NCBI GenBank assembly: GCA_019114515.1
Contig: DXFH01000028.1
Location: 1 to 52,883, forward strand
DNA length: 52,883 nucleotides
Direction: 5' to 3'
Origin: Candidatus Limosilactobacillus merdigallinarum
GTDB taxonomy: Bacteria > Bacillota > Bacilli > Lactobacillales > Lactobacillaceae
Numbering within the stretch: the stretch's first letter is position 1; every line of letters begins with the position of its first letter. Position numbers and translations under genes: made by a program. Below, one piece after another: positions 17,888-25,730 of the stretch. The notes under the pieces were generated by a model that saw only the letters and a program-made list of their open reading frames with translations, did not search any database and was not told the origin of the DNA.

Positions 17888-18892
17888 TTAATCTGCCGGG
17901 AATGTTAAATTAGCCGATTGACGTAAAGCATACATCACGTCGTTAACCTGTTTTGCCAGAGTTAATTGTTTTCGATAGCGCTCCTGCACCGCGTTTTCGT
18001 TTGGCTTTTCAAACATGTCTGCAAATGCCAGCATTTCGTCGAGCATGGTATTGCCATACAAGTGGTCAGGGATCAATTCATGCTCTTGCTGGTGACTGTC
18101 ATAGTAGCTGATACGGCGGGTATCGAAGGCATTATCGAACACCACCGCTTCCTTTAGGCCATAGATTTCGGTTGGTAAATAAGAATTAGCGGTTTTGCCA
18201 ATGTTAAGTGTGACGGTAAATCCGGCGTAAGTCAAAATGGCCACGCCCTTGCCATCGACACCACTCCTGATCATGGTCGGGTAGTAGTGAGTGGCTTTCG
18301 GCAGACCAAACAAGTCTACTGCTAAGTACACACCATAGACTCCTAGATCCATTAAGGCCCCACCAGCAAAATCGGGGTTGAAAATATTCGGCGTCTTACT
18401 CGACAAATCCAAGACCTTATCATATCGTGACGAGTACTTCATCGTTGTGATGGTGGCACCCTGGATCGTCTGCATTGACTTTACCTTATCCTTTGCCAAC
18501 TGGTACAGCGGCGTGTACATATGCCGTGCCGCCTCTACCAGATGTACTTTGGGGTGCTTTTGCAGTAAATCCCGGAGCGTTTGAAATTGTTGTGGATTGA
18601 CAAAAGCAGGCTTTTCAACAATCACCTGCTTATTGTTTTCAATGGCCAATTTTGCCTGGTCAAAATGGCAGCTATTCGGTGAAGCAATGTAAACTACGTC
18701 AAAGGAACCCTGCGTAAAAAACGCCTTTAAGTCGTCAAAGAATTCCGTAGCACCATAATGCTGACCAAAGTGCTTTGCCCGCTCCTTGCTACGGGAATAT
18801 ACACTAGTCAACTGATAGCGCTTACTTATGTTGGCTGCAGCCAACATTTGTTCAGTAATCGTATGGCTGCCAATAATCCCCAATTTGAGCAT
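17888..18892 (-). CDS. Gfo/Idh/MocA family oxidoreductase
   Basis: A 334-residue NAD(P)-dependent dehydrogenase-like protein. The N-terminus is a Rossmann fold (LGIIGSHTITEQML, a relaxed glycine motif), followed by IASPNSCHFDQA and the family EKPAFVNPQQF (Glu-Lys-Pro) near residue 95. The C-terminal substrate domain includes GGALMDLGVYG. Substrate is unknown, probably a sugar or cyclitol derivative. It is transcribed alone, divergent from the DUF4828-like gene. Confidence 0.9.
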   Translation of the reverse strand: MLKLGIIGSHTITEQMLAAANISKRYQLTSVYSRSKERAKHFGQHYGATEFFDDLKAFFTQGSFDVVYIASPNSCHFDQAKLAIENNKQVIVEKPAFVNPQQFQTLRDLLQKHPKVHLVEAARHMYTPLYQLAKDKVKSMQTIQGATITTMKYSSRYDKVLDLSSKTPNIFNPDFAGGALMDLGVYGVYLAVDLFGLPKATHYYPTMIRSGVDGKGVAILTYAGFTVTLNIGKTANSYLPTEIYGLKEAVVFDNAFDTRRISYYDSHQQEHELIPDHLYGNTMLDEMLAFADMFEKPNENAVQERYRKQLTLAKQVNDVMYALRQSANLTFPAD

Positions 18893-18976
18893 GATATGAT
18901 CCCCTTTGCTTTATGTCTTATTTTACCAATTATTGCAGCTTTTTAACAGAAATGAAATTTTAGTAAGCGGATAAGC

Positions 18977-18986
18977 TGTGTATAAT
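18977..18986 (+). promoter_or_regulatory. Extended -10 promoter of the DUF4828-like gene
   Basis: TGTGTATAAT, a consensus -10 with an upstream TG, lies about 65 bases before the start codon. No strong -35 box is visible. Confidence 0.55.
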
Positions 18987-19050
18987 TAATTTATACAAAT
19001 CACTATCGAACGCTAAAGAAATCACTAAATTTGACTTGGGGGAGATTTTC

Positions 19051-19422
19051 ATGCGGAAAAAGGGAATGTTGTTATTTGGAGCGGGACTGTTGGCTGGGAT
19101 TTCAAGTTCACTTAGTTTCAGCCACTCACGCAAGCATCAACAACACGAGGCCACTCCACTCCCCCTGTTTTACACCGGCACCTGGAAATACTTTGATGAA
19201 GAACGTAACCGCACGCATACGGTAACCATTGATCCTGACCTCAAATTAGGAATTGACCATCAGCCCATTCCCGCAACGGTCGAGCACGTCAATAACGCCG
19301 AATTGGTTTACTTAGACAAGTTTGGCTACCACATCACCGTCAAAGCAGACCATGATCGCCCGGTGAGCTTGTTCGATGAAGCTGACGATCGTTCTTACAA
19401 GATTCAAGCGGCTGCCAATTAA
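19051..19422 (+). CDS. DUF4828-like small exported or anchored protein
   Basis: A product of about 123 residues. The N-terminus ([20 protein letters not shown]) is a signal or anchor sequence, followed by a small beta-rich domain (YTGTWKYF ... HTVTIDPDL ... [10 protein letters not shown]). This resembles DUF4828 proteins of lactobacilli; function unknown. The ATG at 19051 is chosen because TTGGGGGAG precedes it; the in-frame TTG at 19036 lies within that ribosome binding site. It is monocistronic with a strong terminator. Confidence 0.75.
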   Translation: MRKKGMLLFGAGLLAGISSSLSFSHSRKHQQHEATPLPLFYTGTWKYFDEERNRTHTVTIDPDLKLGIDHQPIPATVEHVNNAELVYLDKFGYHITVKADHDRPVSLFDEADDRSYKIQAAAN

Positions 19423-19439
19423 TTAAATAGCAAATCAAA

Positions 19440-19479
19440 AAGAAGCCCAGTACCTGGTTAAACAGGCACTGGGCTTTTG
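19440..19479 (+). terminator. Intrinsic terminator after DUF4828-like gene
   Basis: An AAGCCCAGT/ACTGGGCTT stem is followed by TTTTG, about 20 bases after the stop codon. Confidence 0.88.
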
Positions 19480-19531
19480 TGTATCACGTTGTGGTAGAAT
19501 GGACACAATATTGTTTTGGGAGATGAAGCTA

Positions 19532-20103
19532 ATGATAAAGCGACTGGCAGTCTTTTGTGGTGCCAAGCCCGGAGAAGATCCTGATTATATGAAAATGGCC
19601 CAGTCATTTGGAGAAGAAATGGCTAAAAATGACATTGATTTGGTGTATGGCGGGGCAAATTTGGTCTCATGGGCTGCGTTGCCAATGCCGTTGCTGATAA
19701 TGGCGGCAAAGTATACGGCGTAATTACCAACCAACTGGATGAACGGGGTACCGCTTTAAACTCGCTTCATCATCTAGAAATCGTCGACGACATGGATACT
19801 CGCAAACGCCGCATGATGGACTTAGCTGACGGCATCGTCACTTTCCCTGGCGGTCTCGGAACATTGGAAGAAGTGAGCGAGGCGGTGTCATGGACTACCC
19901 TGGGCATCAACAAGAAACCCGTCGTCATCTATAACTACAAAGGCTTCTATGATCACCTGGCGGACCTATTGGAAACAATGGACCAGCAAGGTTTCTTAGA
20001 GGAACGTTTCCGGCATGCTGTTCATTTTAGCGATAATTTCACTGATTTATTGCAATTTATGAATGATTACCAAGCACCACAACATCGGCTTTATAAGCAT
20101 TAA
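19532..20103 (+). pseudogene. LOG-family nucleotide phosphoribohydrolase, frameshifted
   Basis: Two overlapping frames together make one LOG/YvdD protein. The first begins MIKRLAVFCGAKPGEDP and runs to LVYGGANL, then reads into a wrong frame and stops at 19723. The second resumes as GLMGCVANAVADNGGKVYGVI and contains the catalytic PGGLGTLEE motif. The break lies at about 19657-19668, where AAATTTGG seems to lack one T relative to the expected reading. LOG enzymes cleave nucleoside 5'-monophosphates to ribose-5-phosphate and base. It may be a true pseudogene or a sequencing error in a short homopolymer. Confidence 0.85.
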
Positions 20104-21005
20104 ATACTAGCCTGCATGGCCGCTAACTGCTGAGCAATCGCGTTAGCGGCCACTTTTATTTGTCCTTGTTCCAATTCATCAAGTGGTAACAGCACGTAAT
20201 TGCCCACACCATTTCGTTTGAGCTGAACGGGAAAACTGACGTATCCGTCAAATTGTGGCTGATTAACCGCCAGCGGATAAACATGCCCCGAGTCAGACAA
20301 GATAGTGTTAATAACCCGGATTGCCCACACAACGACAGCCGTCCAGTCACTTTGCAGCCCCTTAATGGCGGTAAAGCCCTTCATCCGCGAGTCGATAGCT
20401 GCCTGTTGCTGATCAACTGTCTTGCCCATTACCGGGTGAGCTAACGGTTGCCCATTAACCCGCCACGTCGACCATGGCATAACTAGTCTGCCATCATGCT
20501 GGCCGTCAACGAACCCAGTAACTGCGGCAAATGACAGTCCTAATTCATCGGCAATGGTCCGCCGCAACCGCGCGGTGTCAACAACGGTGCCAATTCCCAC
20601 TGTCTGCTTAGGCTGCAGACGCCATTCCTGTTGAATTAAAGCAGTGCTGGCCTCATTCGGATTAGCCAAATTGAGTACTACTCCCGGGATATCTGCATCC
20701 GCAAACTTTTGGGCTAGTCCGTGAATGGCCTGCGCGTTATATGCCAATTCGCCAAAACGGGCATCCGTCAGCATGTCCCGATTACCTAGCGCGACAACGA
20801 CGACATCCGCCCGACTCACGCTGGTCCAATCCTGACTGCTGATGGCCGCATCGGGATAAGCATCACCAAGGTCTGTAGCCACACCCACTGCCCGTTCATC
20901 TGACTGGTCAAGTAAATCGAGATGATCGACTGACCGGCTCACTAATAATTGTGCCGCCAGATTGCTGCCGACCTGGCCCAATCCAATAATTGTTATTGCG
21001 CGCAT
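20100..21005 (-). CDS. L-2-hydroxyacid (L-lactate/L-2-hydroxyisocaproate) dehydrogenase-like
   Basis: A 301-residue LDH/MDH superfamily member. The N-terminal GLGQVGSNLA (residues 8-17) is the NAD-binding motif, DTARLR carries the catalytic Asp and substrate-binding Arg, and GQHDGR carries the catalytic His. It diverges from classic LDH around the active-site loop (GNRDMLTDARFGE) and resembles lactobacillar L-2-hydroxyisocaproate dehydrogenases, which reduce branched 2-oxo acids. Substrate is uncertain. Its stop overlaps that of the convergent LOG gene. Confidence 0.85.
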   Translation of the reverse strand: MRAITIIGLGQVGSNLAAQLLVSRSVDHLDLLDQSDERAVGVATDLGDAYPDAAISSQDWTSVSRADVVVVALGNRDMLTDARFGELAYNAQAIHGLAQKFADADIPGVVLNLANPNEASTALIQQEWRLQPKQTVGIGTVVDTARLRRTIADELGLSFAAVTGFVDGQHDGRLVMPWSTWRVNGQPLAHPVMGKTVDQQQAAIDSRMKGFTAIKGLQSDWTAVVVWAIRVINTILSDSGHVYPLAVNQPQFDGYVSFPVQLKRNGVGNYVLLPLDELEQGQIKVAANAIAQQLAAMQASI

Positions 21006-21157
21006 AATAATTCTCCTTACTGATACTTTTAAACTAAGCTAATTTAACTAAGGATTTAACCTACTATTTTTAGTGTAAAGCTTCAATATAAATTCATAAC
21101 TGTATGATTATTTTACCTAAACCCGATTGCGGCCGATGAATTAACAGCATTATCGAT

Positions 21158-21307
21158 CCAAAACTTGTGAAAGCGCGGCGGTCTCAGTAGCGAAATTCGA
21201 CTTAGCGAGAATTCGCTTAGTCGAAGCCTCAGTTTGGAGACCGACGTAGACGGGCTTCAAATGATGGCCGCTACGATCCAGACCAGCCGCAGCAAAACAA
21301 GTTTTGG
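21158..21307. repeat. 150-bp structured intergenic repeat, copy B
   Basis: This is the second copy of the element at 14894-15043. The inverted ends are extended here to CCAAAACTTGT/ACAAGTTTTGG. Stems are GCGGC+GGTCT/AGACC+GCCGC, GTAGCG/CGCTAC, the hairpin TTCGACTTAGCGA/TCGCTTAGTCGAA and TTTGGAG/CTTCAAA (one G-T wobble). It lies between the terminator of the glutamate-cysteine-ligase-like gene and the start region of the hydroxyacid dehydrogenase gene. No open reading frame of note lies within it. Confidence 0.85.
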
Positions 21308-21316
21308 TTAATCCAA

Positions 21317-21355
21317 CAAAAAAACGTGACTTTAGGCCCTCAAGCCAGCGTCACG
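21317..21355 (-). terminator. Intrinsic terminator of the GshA-like gene
   Basis: On the minus strand, CGTGAC/GTCACG with an inner GGC/GCC helix is followed by TTTTTTT, nine bases after the stop codon. Confidence 0.88.
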
Positions 21356-21363
21356 CTTAGTTT

Positions 21364-22866
21364 TTAATCTGCAGCTAATTGTGGAAACATCCGCTGTAAT
21401 TCACCCAGCGGTCCGTGAGGCATTTCCATTTCCAATGTTGGCTCAATGGACTTAGTTTCATCCTTGTACCTGAACAGAACTTGGTGGTTTTCATATTCCA
21501 CTTCCACCCCGGACACAATTGCTGCCTTGATCATATTTTGAATGGACTTAGAGCAAACCTTGCCCATGACTTCCAATGGTTGACCAGATTGTACCTGCAT
21601 GGTGAAACGGTCATTGGCCAGCTTTAAGCCAAACGACATGAAGTTGCCGGATTCAGTATTAGCAACCATCTGACCGGCGATGGTCAAGGATGGGTCTTCA
21701 ATCCGCCGCTGTACAAACTTCAATGCCATCCGATATTGACGAGGGGCATCGTATTCATCACAGAACTTATCCAATTCATCCGTGAGTTTAGTGGCGGCTT
21801 CCTTCAGCCATTCCGGTTGTTCCAGCGGATCTTGCATCGCAACTTCTTGGTTACGGGCAATGGCTTTTTGCAGGTCATCCTGACTATACTCCTGCGAATC
21901 GCTTAACAGAGAATGAACCATTACGAGTTCAACAAAGTTCAGGGTGTCTTCGCTCATGCCAGTTGGTGCAAACGGATCAAGGTCAAACATCCGCAGTGAA
22001 AGATAAGTAGCACCACCCTGCTTTAAATCATCCGTCCGGTTATGCAGGCAAACGGGTCCCTGGAATTCCTGGATATTTTGGTAGGTGCCGTCCTGCAGGA
22101 ATTGATTCAGGCTTTGTTCATATTGATCAAAGGAAGCGTAGTTAACTTGTTCATCAGGTAAGTTGCCATAACCCATTGAACTATTGCGCAGGCTTCGAAT
22201 TTGGTGGTCAAGCTTTGGTGCAACCACATCTTTGCACATTGGTGCGACTGGGCTAGCGCCAAACAAGTAAGTAAACAGCCACTGCCACAGAACATAATGC
22301 TGCCCTAATTTGAAGTACAAGTCATTGCGGAAGGCTGCTTCGTCTTCGTACTGATCCTTACCAAAATTGTCATAGATCCACTGAACCAGCTTGTGGTCAA
22401 CACTATAGCCGACGTGTACCCCGGCCATTAAGGAACGGATCTCACCATATTTCTGCGTTAATCGGTGGCTAAAATCCGTAAAGTCAGCGCGGGTGCAGTT
22501 ACTGCTCAAATAATCCATATCGTGCAGGTAAACTGCCGTTGGCGCCAAGCTCAGTGGCCATAGCCGTTCTTCAGCGCTTAAATGGCTGTCGACGATCTGT
22601 TGTAAAACGGCCAGTTGCCGGACAGCAGATTTAGCCCCTTTCACGATGATGCCGTTAAATTCCATCGTGTTATCAGAGTAGCCACTAGTTAAGTACGGGT
22701 TCGTTGCCCGGTCTTCTAAGCCTTCTGGATAGCCGTACTTGCTTGCCCGACCAGTGGTTAATACCCGCAGTGCCTGCATCCGCAAGCCAAAAGAACTGTT
22801 AAACAACCGTTGACCCATTGCAGGAGTTTGCTTTAATGCTTCCCTGAGCTCTTGCTTTTTCATCAT
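21364..22866 (-). CDS. Glutamate-cysteine-ligase-like protein (class I GshA fold), divergent active site
   Basis: A 500-residue protein, collinear with class I GshA along its length: FGLRMQALRV, NPYLTSGYSDNTMEF, ERLWPLSLAP, KYGEIRSLMAGVHVGYS, YLFGASPV, SLRNSSMGYGN and YLSLRMFDLDPFAPTG correspond to known GshA blocks. These enzymes ligate Glu to Cys. Several glutamates that bind metal in E. coli GshA (in GIERETLRV and YIEVRSLD, from memory) are not conserved here, so activity or substrate may differ. ATG 22866 (tandem ATGATG after GAAGGTG) is preferred over 22974, which overlaps the previous gene. Confidence 0.8.
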   Translation of the reverse strand: MMKKQELREALKQTPAMGQRLFNSSFGLRMQALRVLTTGRASKYGYPEGLEDRATNPYLTSGYSDNTMEFNGIIVKGAKSAVRQLAVLQQIVDSHLSAEERLWPLSLAPTAVYLHDMDYLSSNCTRADFTDFSHRLTQKYGEIRSLMAGVHVGYSVDHKLVQWIYDNFGKDQYEDEAAFRNDLYFKLGQHYVLWQWLFTYLFGASPVAPMCKDVVAPKLDHQIRSLRNSSMGYGNLPDEQVNYASFDQYEQSLNQFLQDGTYQNIQEFQGPVCLHNRTDDLKQGGATYLSLRMFDLDPFAPTGMSEDTLNFVELVMVHSLLSDSQEYSQDDLQKAIARNQEVAMQDPLEQPEWLKEAATKLTDELDKFCDEYDAPRQYRMALKFVQRRIEDPSLTIAGQMVANTESGNFMSFGLKLANDRFTMQVQSGQPLEVMGKVCSKSIQNMIKAAIVSGVEVEYENHQVLFRYKDETKSIEPTLEMEMPHGPLGELQRMFPQLAAD

Positions 22867-22954
22867 TTCACCTTCATCAATCAATATTTCTTTTATCTTT
22901 CTTATATCTTTAACCAGACCATTATATTCATCTAAAACGAATCGGCAATCACGA

Positions 22955-23785
22955 TCACCAAAGAAAGTCGGCAATCCAATTGTCCACCAGCTTACTCTTG
23001 TGCAGGCCTGTATGCGTGGCCTTGCTGCTCTTCCAGCATTTATTTTTAACGGGTGTCTTCTGGTGCCGCAACAAGTAGTTGACCGATAGTGACGAAGCGT
23101 TGGTAACTAACGTATCAGAGTTAGTACCGTCACCGATATTGCCATAAATGTTTAATACCTTAACTGAACGGGGAAAGGTGCTGCTAAGCTGCATCAGTCG
23201 TTCATAGCTCGGATAGTATTCGTTGGCCGGATATTTAATTGACGGATTGTAGTGATTCTTAGCACTGACCTTATTCTTATTCGGTTCATCGTTTAACGAC
23301 AGGACACCGTCGAACGGTCCCGCTAAGATCACGAACTTCTTCACCGTCGGAATTCGCGTTGATTGGTAAGCCATTGCTTGGTAAGCTGCTACGTTACCTG
23401 CCGAATGAGCGACGATGTTCACGTTTTTCACGTCTGATTTATTCTTCAGATAAGCTAAGGCCTTAATCAACCAGTGCGCATTCTTAGTAGTGGTTGCTGA
23501 ATTATTCAGGAAGTTCACCTGGACCAGCGGGTGGGCAACATTTTTCATGTGACCATGAACCACCACGTGACCACCAGTGGTAATATTAATCGTCATTACT
23601 TTCTTGGTTCCGGGATAACGACGACTCAAATCGCGAATCATCGTATCCGTCGAACCATGCGTCCCTTGCAATCCATGCACAAATACAGTCGGAGTGCCGG
23701 GGTGACTACTGGCCTGTGCTGTCAAACCAGCAAATGTCAAAATAGCTAAACACAGGCTAGCTATGAAAAGTGCAAATTTTTTCAT
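22955..23785 (-). CDS. Secreted DUF915 alpha/beta hydrolase
   Basis: A 276-residue protein with a clear signal peptide (MKKFALFIASLCLAILTFAG, cleavage probably after AQA near residue 25). The mature part has the DUF915 hydrolase pattern: VFVHGLQGTHGS (oxyanion loop), VNIVAHSAGN (nucleophile Ser in H-S-A-G-N) and LNIYGNIGDGTNSD near the Asp. The substrate is unknown; homologs are annotated as lipase-like or cell-surface hydrolases. It sits upstream of the GshA-like gene on the same strand with 88 bases between. Confidence 0.88.
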   Translation of the reverse strand: MKKFALFIASLCLAILTFAGLTAQASSHPGTPTVFVHGLQGTHGSTDTMIRDLSRRYPGTKKVMTINITTGGHVVVHGHMKNVAHPLVQVNFLNNSATTTKNAHWLIKALAYLKNKSDVKNVNIVAHSAGNVAAYQAMAYQSTRIPTVKKFVILAGPFDGVLSLNDEPNKNKVSAKNHYNPSIKYPANEYYPSYERLMQLSSTFPRSVKVLNIYGNIGDGTNSDTLVTNASSLSVNYLLRHQKTPVKNKCWKSSKATHTGLHKSKLVDNWIADFLW

Positions 23786-24195
23786 AATGAATCATTAATC
23801 CTTTTCTAAAGTAACTGGAAATTAAAAACATTCCCCATGCTCAAGTGCAAAACACATCGCTGGTCATTGAATCAACGCAACTCTGACAGTCAAAATTGTG
23901 AGCGTGCACATTCAATGTGAATGCTCTTAAGTTCCAGTAAAGTAATTACAAACTAACCATAACACAAACCACCGTCTAAAGGTTGATGTTTTTTAATGCA
24001 TTTTCATGGATTTGTACCTATTATTATAGGTTAAATGAAAGCGATTGCAATAATTGCTCATCAGCAGCCGTTATTACCGGGATTCATATCCGTTTTTGAG
24101 TAATAATGAGCCGCTAATAATAAAGCGGCTTGTTCGCTATTTGCTTGCTTATTTTGTACTAAGCGTGCACAGTAGCGTAATTCATTAGCGGCTAA
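23786..24195. other. 410-bp intergenic region without a gene
   Basis: It should contain the DUF915 promoter on its left side. Visible are a CACATTCAATGTG dyad around 23911-23923, a cre-like match at 24035-24049, and a GCCGCT/AGCGGC hairpin near 24110-24130 that could be a weak terminator for the broken gene to its right. I see no coding sequence. Confidence 0.5.
24035..24049 (+). promoter_or_regulatory. cre-like site (CcpA)
   Basis: ATGAAAGCGATTGCA matches the CcpA consensus WTGNAANCGNWNNCW at every defined position. It lies 250 bases upstream of the DUF915 gene start. Distance to any mapped promoter is unknown, so function is uncertain. Confidence 0.4.
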
Positions 24196-24477
24196 TCAAT
24201 GACCCGCCACCAAACTTTGCTCAACACGTGCATGGGCAGGCGGACCATACCCTTTACCGGCCTTAACCCGGTCTAATCGCCAGCTGGGCCATGTTACCAG
24301 CGTGGCGCCAGGCACAGCTTCGTGAAAACGCGCTTCGTAGGTCCGGTCTTGCCAGCAATATTTAAACTACCGATATCCCTTGGCTTTCTGCTTAATCGTA
24401 AACGCTGCCTGTTGTGGGATGTTAAATGGGGCCATGGCACGCAGACGTTGCTCTAAATTAGGACCGTCAATTGGCAT
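24196..24477 (-). pseudogene. Small gene of unknown function interrupted by an amber codon
   Basis: The reading frame begins with a near-perfect Shine-Dalgarno (AAGGAGGAATCAAATG) and reads MPIDGPNLEQRLRAMAPFN and on to codon 37, a TAG at 24367-24369. The same frame then continues open for 56 codons (FKYCWQDRTYEARF ... VKAGKGYGPPAHARVEQ) to TGA at 24196. This looks like a 93-residue protein broken by one substitution. It is divergent from ansA. I do not recognise the family. Readthrough is possible but not supported. Confidence 0.7.
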
Positions 24478-24545
24478 TTGATTCCTCCTTGTCTTTTAAG
24501 GTGAGCAAAATTAGAATATAACTAAAGAAAAAGGTGGTGGCAATC

Positions 24546-25538
24546 ATGGCACAAAAGAGTCTGCTTATGCTCTCAACGGGTGGCACAATCGCATCCGTTA
24601 ACACAAAAGAAGGCCTTGCACCCGGTGAATCCGGTAAAGACCTGCTTTCATTTATTGGTAACATGCCGTATCAGATTACGGTTAAAGACATCTTAAATCT
24701 TGATTCTTCAAATATCCAACCAGAAGAATGGCAATTAATTGCCCAAAAAGTATACCAATACCGCAATGACTATGATGGCATCGTAATTTCGCACGGTACC
24801 GATACGATGGCTTATACCGCGTCAATGCTCACTTTCATGTTGCAAAACATTAACTTACCGGTGGTACTAACCGGAAGTCAGATGCCCATTACACAGCCAC
24901 TGAGTGATGCACCAGATAACTTAAAATCTGCTTTTGCCGCCGCAGCCGAATGTGCACCGGGAATCTACGTCGCCTTCGACCGCAAGATCATCCGCGGCTG
25001 CCGGAGCGTCAAAGTAAGAACCACCGCCTTCAACGCTTTTGAAAGTGTCAATGTGCCCCCAGTTGCGGAAATTACTTCCGACGGTCTGGTCATTAATGAA
25101 GCCCCGAAGCAGTTGAAAAACGATTGTGTATTAAACACTAAAATCGATACGAATGTCGCCTTGGTAAAGCTGTTTCCCGGATTTGATCCAAAAATCATTC
25201 ACGCCATGGCGCAAAATGGCATCCATGGGATCGTAGTCGAGGCTTATGGTATTGGCGGAATGGCTTACATCCGCCGCAATGTGGCCGCAGAAATTGGTGA
25301 ATTAAGCCAGGCCGGCATCCCGGTCATCGCCTCCAGCCAGGTTTTATATGAAAAGAGTGACTTCACCCGTTATGAAGTCGGTCGTCAAGCATTACTAGCC
25401 GGTGCAATTTCCGCTCGTGATATGACTAGCGAAAGTGCCATTACCAAATTAATGTGGGCACTGGGCCAAGACATGGATGTAAAACAAGTCAAAGCGTTTT
25501 TTGCGACCAATGTTGCCGGCGAAATCACCTTAAAATAG
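24546..25538 (+). CDS. ansA: Type I L-asparaginase
   Basis: A 330-residue cytoplasmic asparaginase hydrolysing Asn to Asp and ammonia. The two catalytic threonine motifs are present: STGGTIAS at residues 10-17 of the chosen start and SHGTDTMAYTA near 83-93. The C-terminal RYEVGRQA and length fit the type I (EcAI-like) family; no signal peptide is seen. ATG 24546 is preferred because AAGGTGG precedes it; the upstream GTG at 24534 overlaps that site. Confidence 0.94.
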   Translation: MAQKSLLMLSTGGTIASVNTKEGLAPGESGKDLLSFIGNMPYQITVKDILNLDSSNIQPEEWQLIAQKVYQYRNDYDGIVISHGTDTMAYTASMLTFMLQNINLPVVLTGSQMPITQPLSDAPDNLKSAFAAAAECAPGIYVAFDRKIIRGCRSVKVRTTAFNAFESVNVPPVAEITSDGLVINEAPKQLKNDCVLNTKIDTNVALVKLFPGFDPKIIHAMAQNGIHGIVVEAYGIGGMAYIRRNVAAEIGELSQAGIPVIASSQVLYEKSDFTRYEVGRQALLAGAISARDMTSESAITKLMWALGQDMDVKQVKAFFATNVAGEITLK

Positions 25539-25571
25539 TCAGCCACGACACGCTTATGCACCACAATAACC

Positions 25572-25603
25572 ACCGCTTGCTGCTCTACAGCAGGCGGTTT
25601 TTT
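25572..25603 (+). terminator. Intrinsic terminator of ansA
   Basis: ACCGC-TTGCTG pairs with CAGCA-GGCGGT across a five-base loop and is followed by TTTTT. Confidence 0.85.
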
Positions 25604-25611
25604 GATTCATC

Positions 25612-25653
25612 AAAAAAGATAGGAAGTGTGGCTCTAAAGTCATACTCCCTACC
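25612..25653 (-). terminator. Intrinsic terminator of ppsA
   Basis: On the minus strand GGTAGGGAGTATG pairs with CACACTTCCTATC (two wobble pairs, one mismatch) and is followed by TTTTTT. It lies about 80 bases downstream of the ppsA stop, back to back with the ansA terminator. Confidence 0.75.
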
Positions 25654-25730
25654 TTATTTATCGGCTAACACTAATTTTTGTTAATTTATGCGCTAAAAAG
25701 GTTGCTCACATCCACTGACCAGTCTCAATT

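Noticed and set aside
24110-24130. GCCGCT/AGCGGC hairpin as a terminator
   Set aside because: No T-run follows on either strand; noted only as possible.
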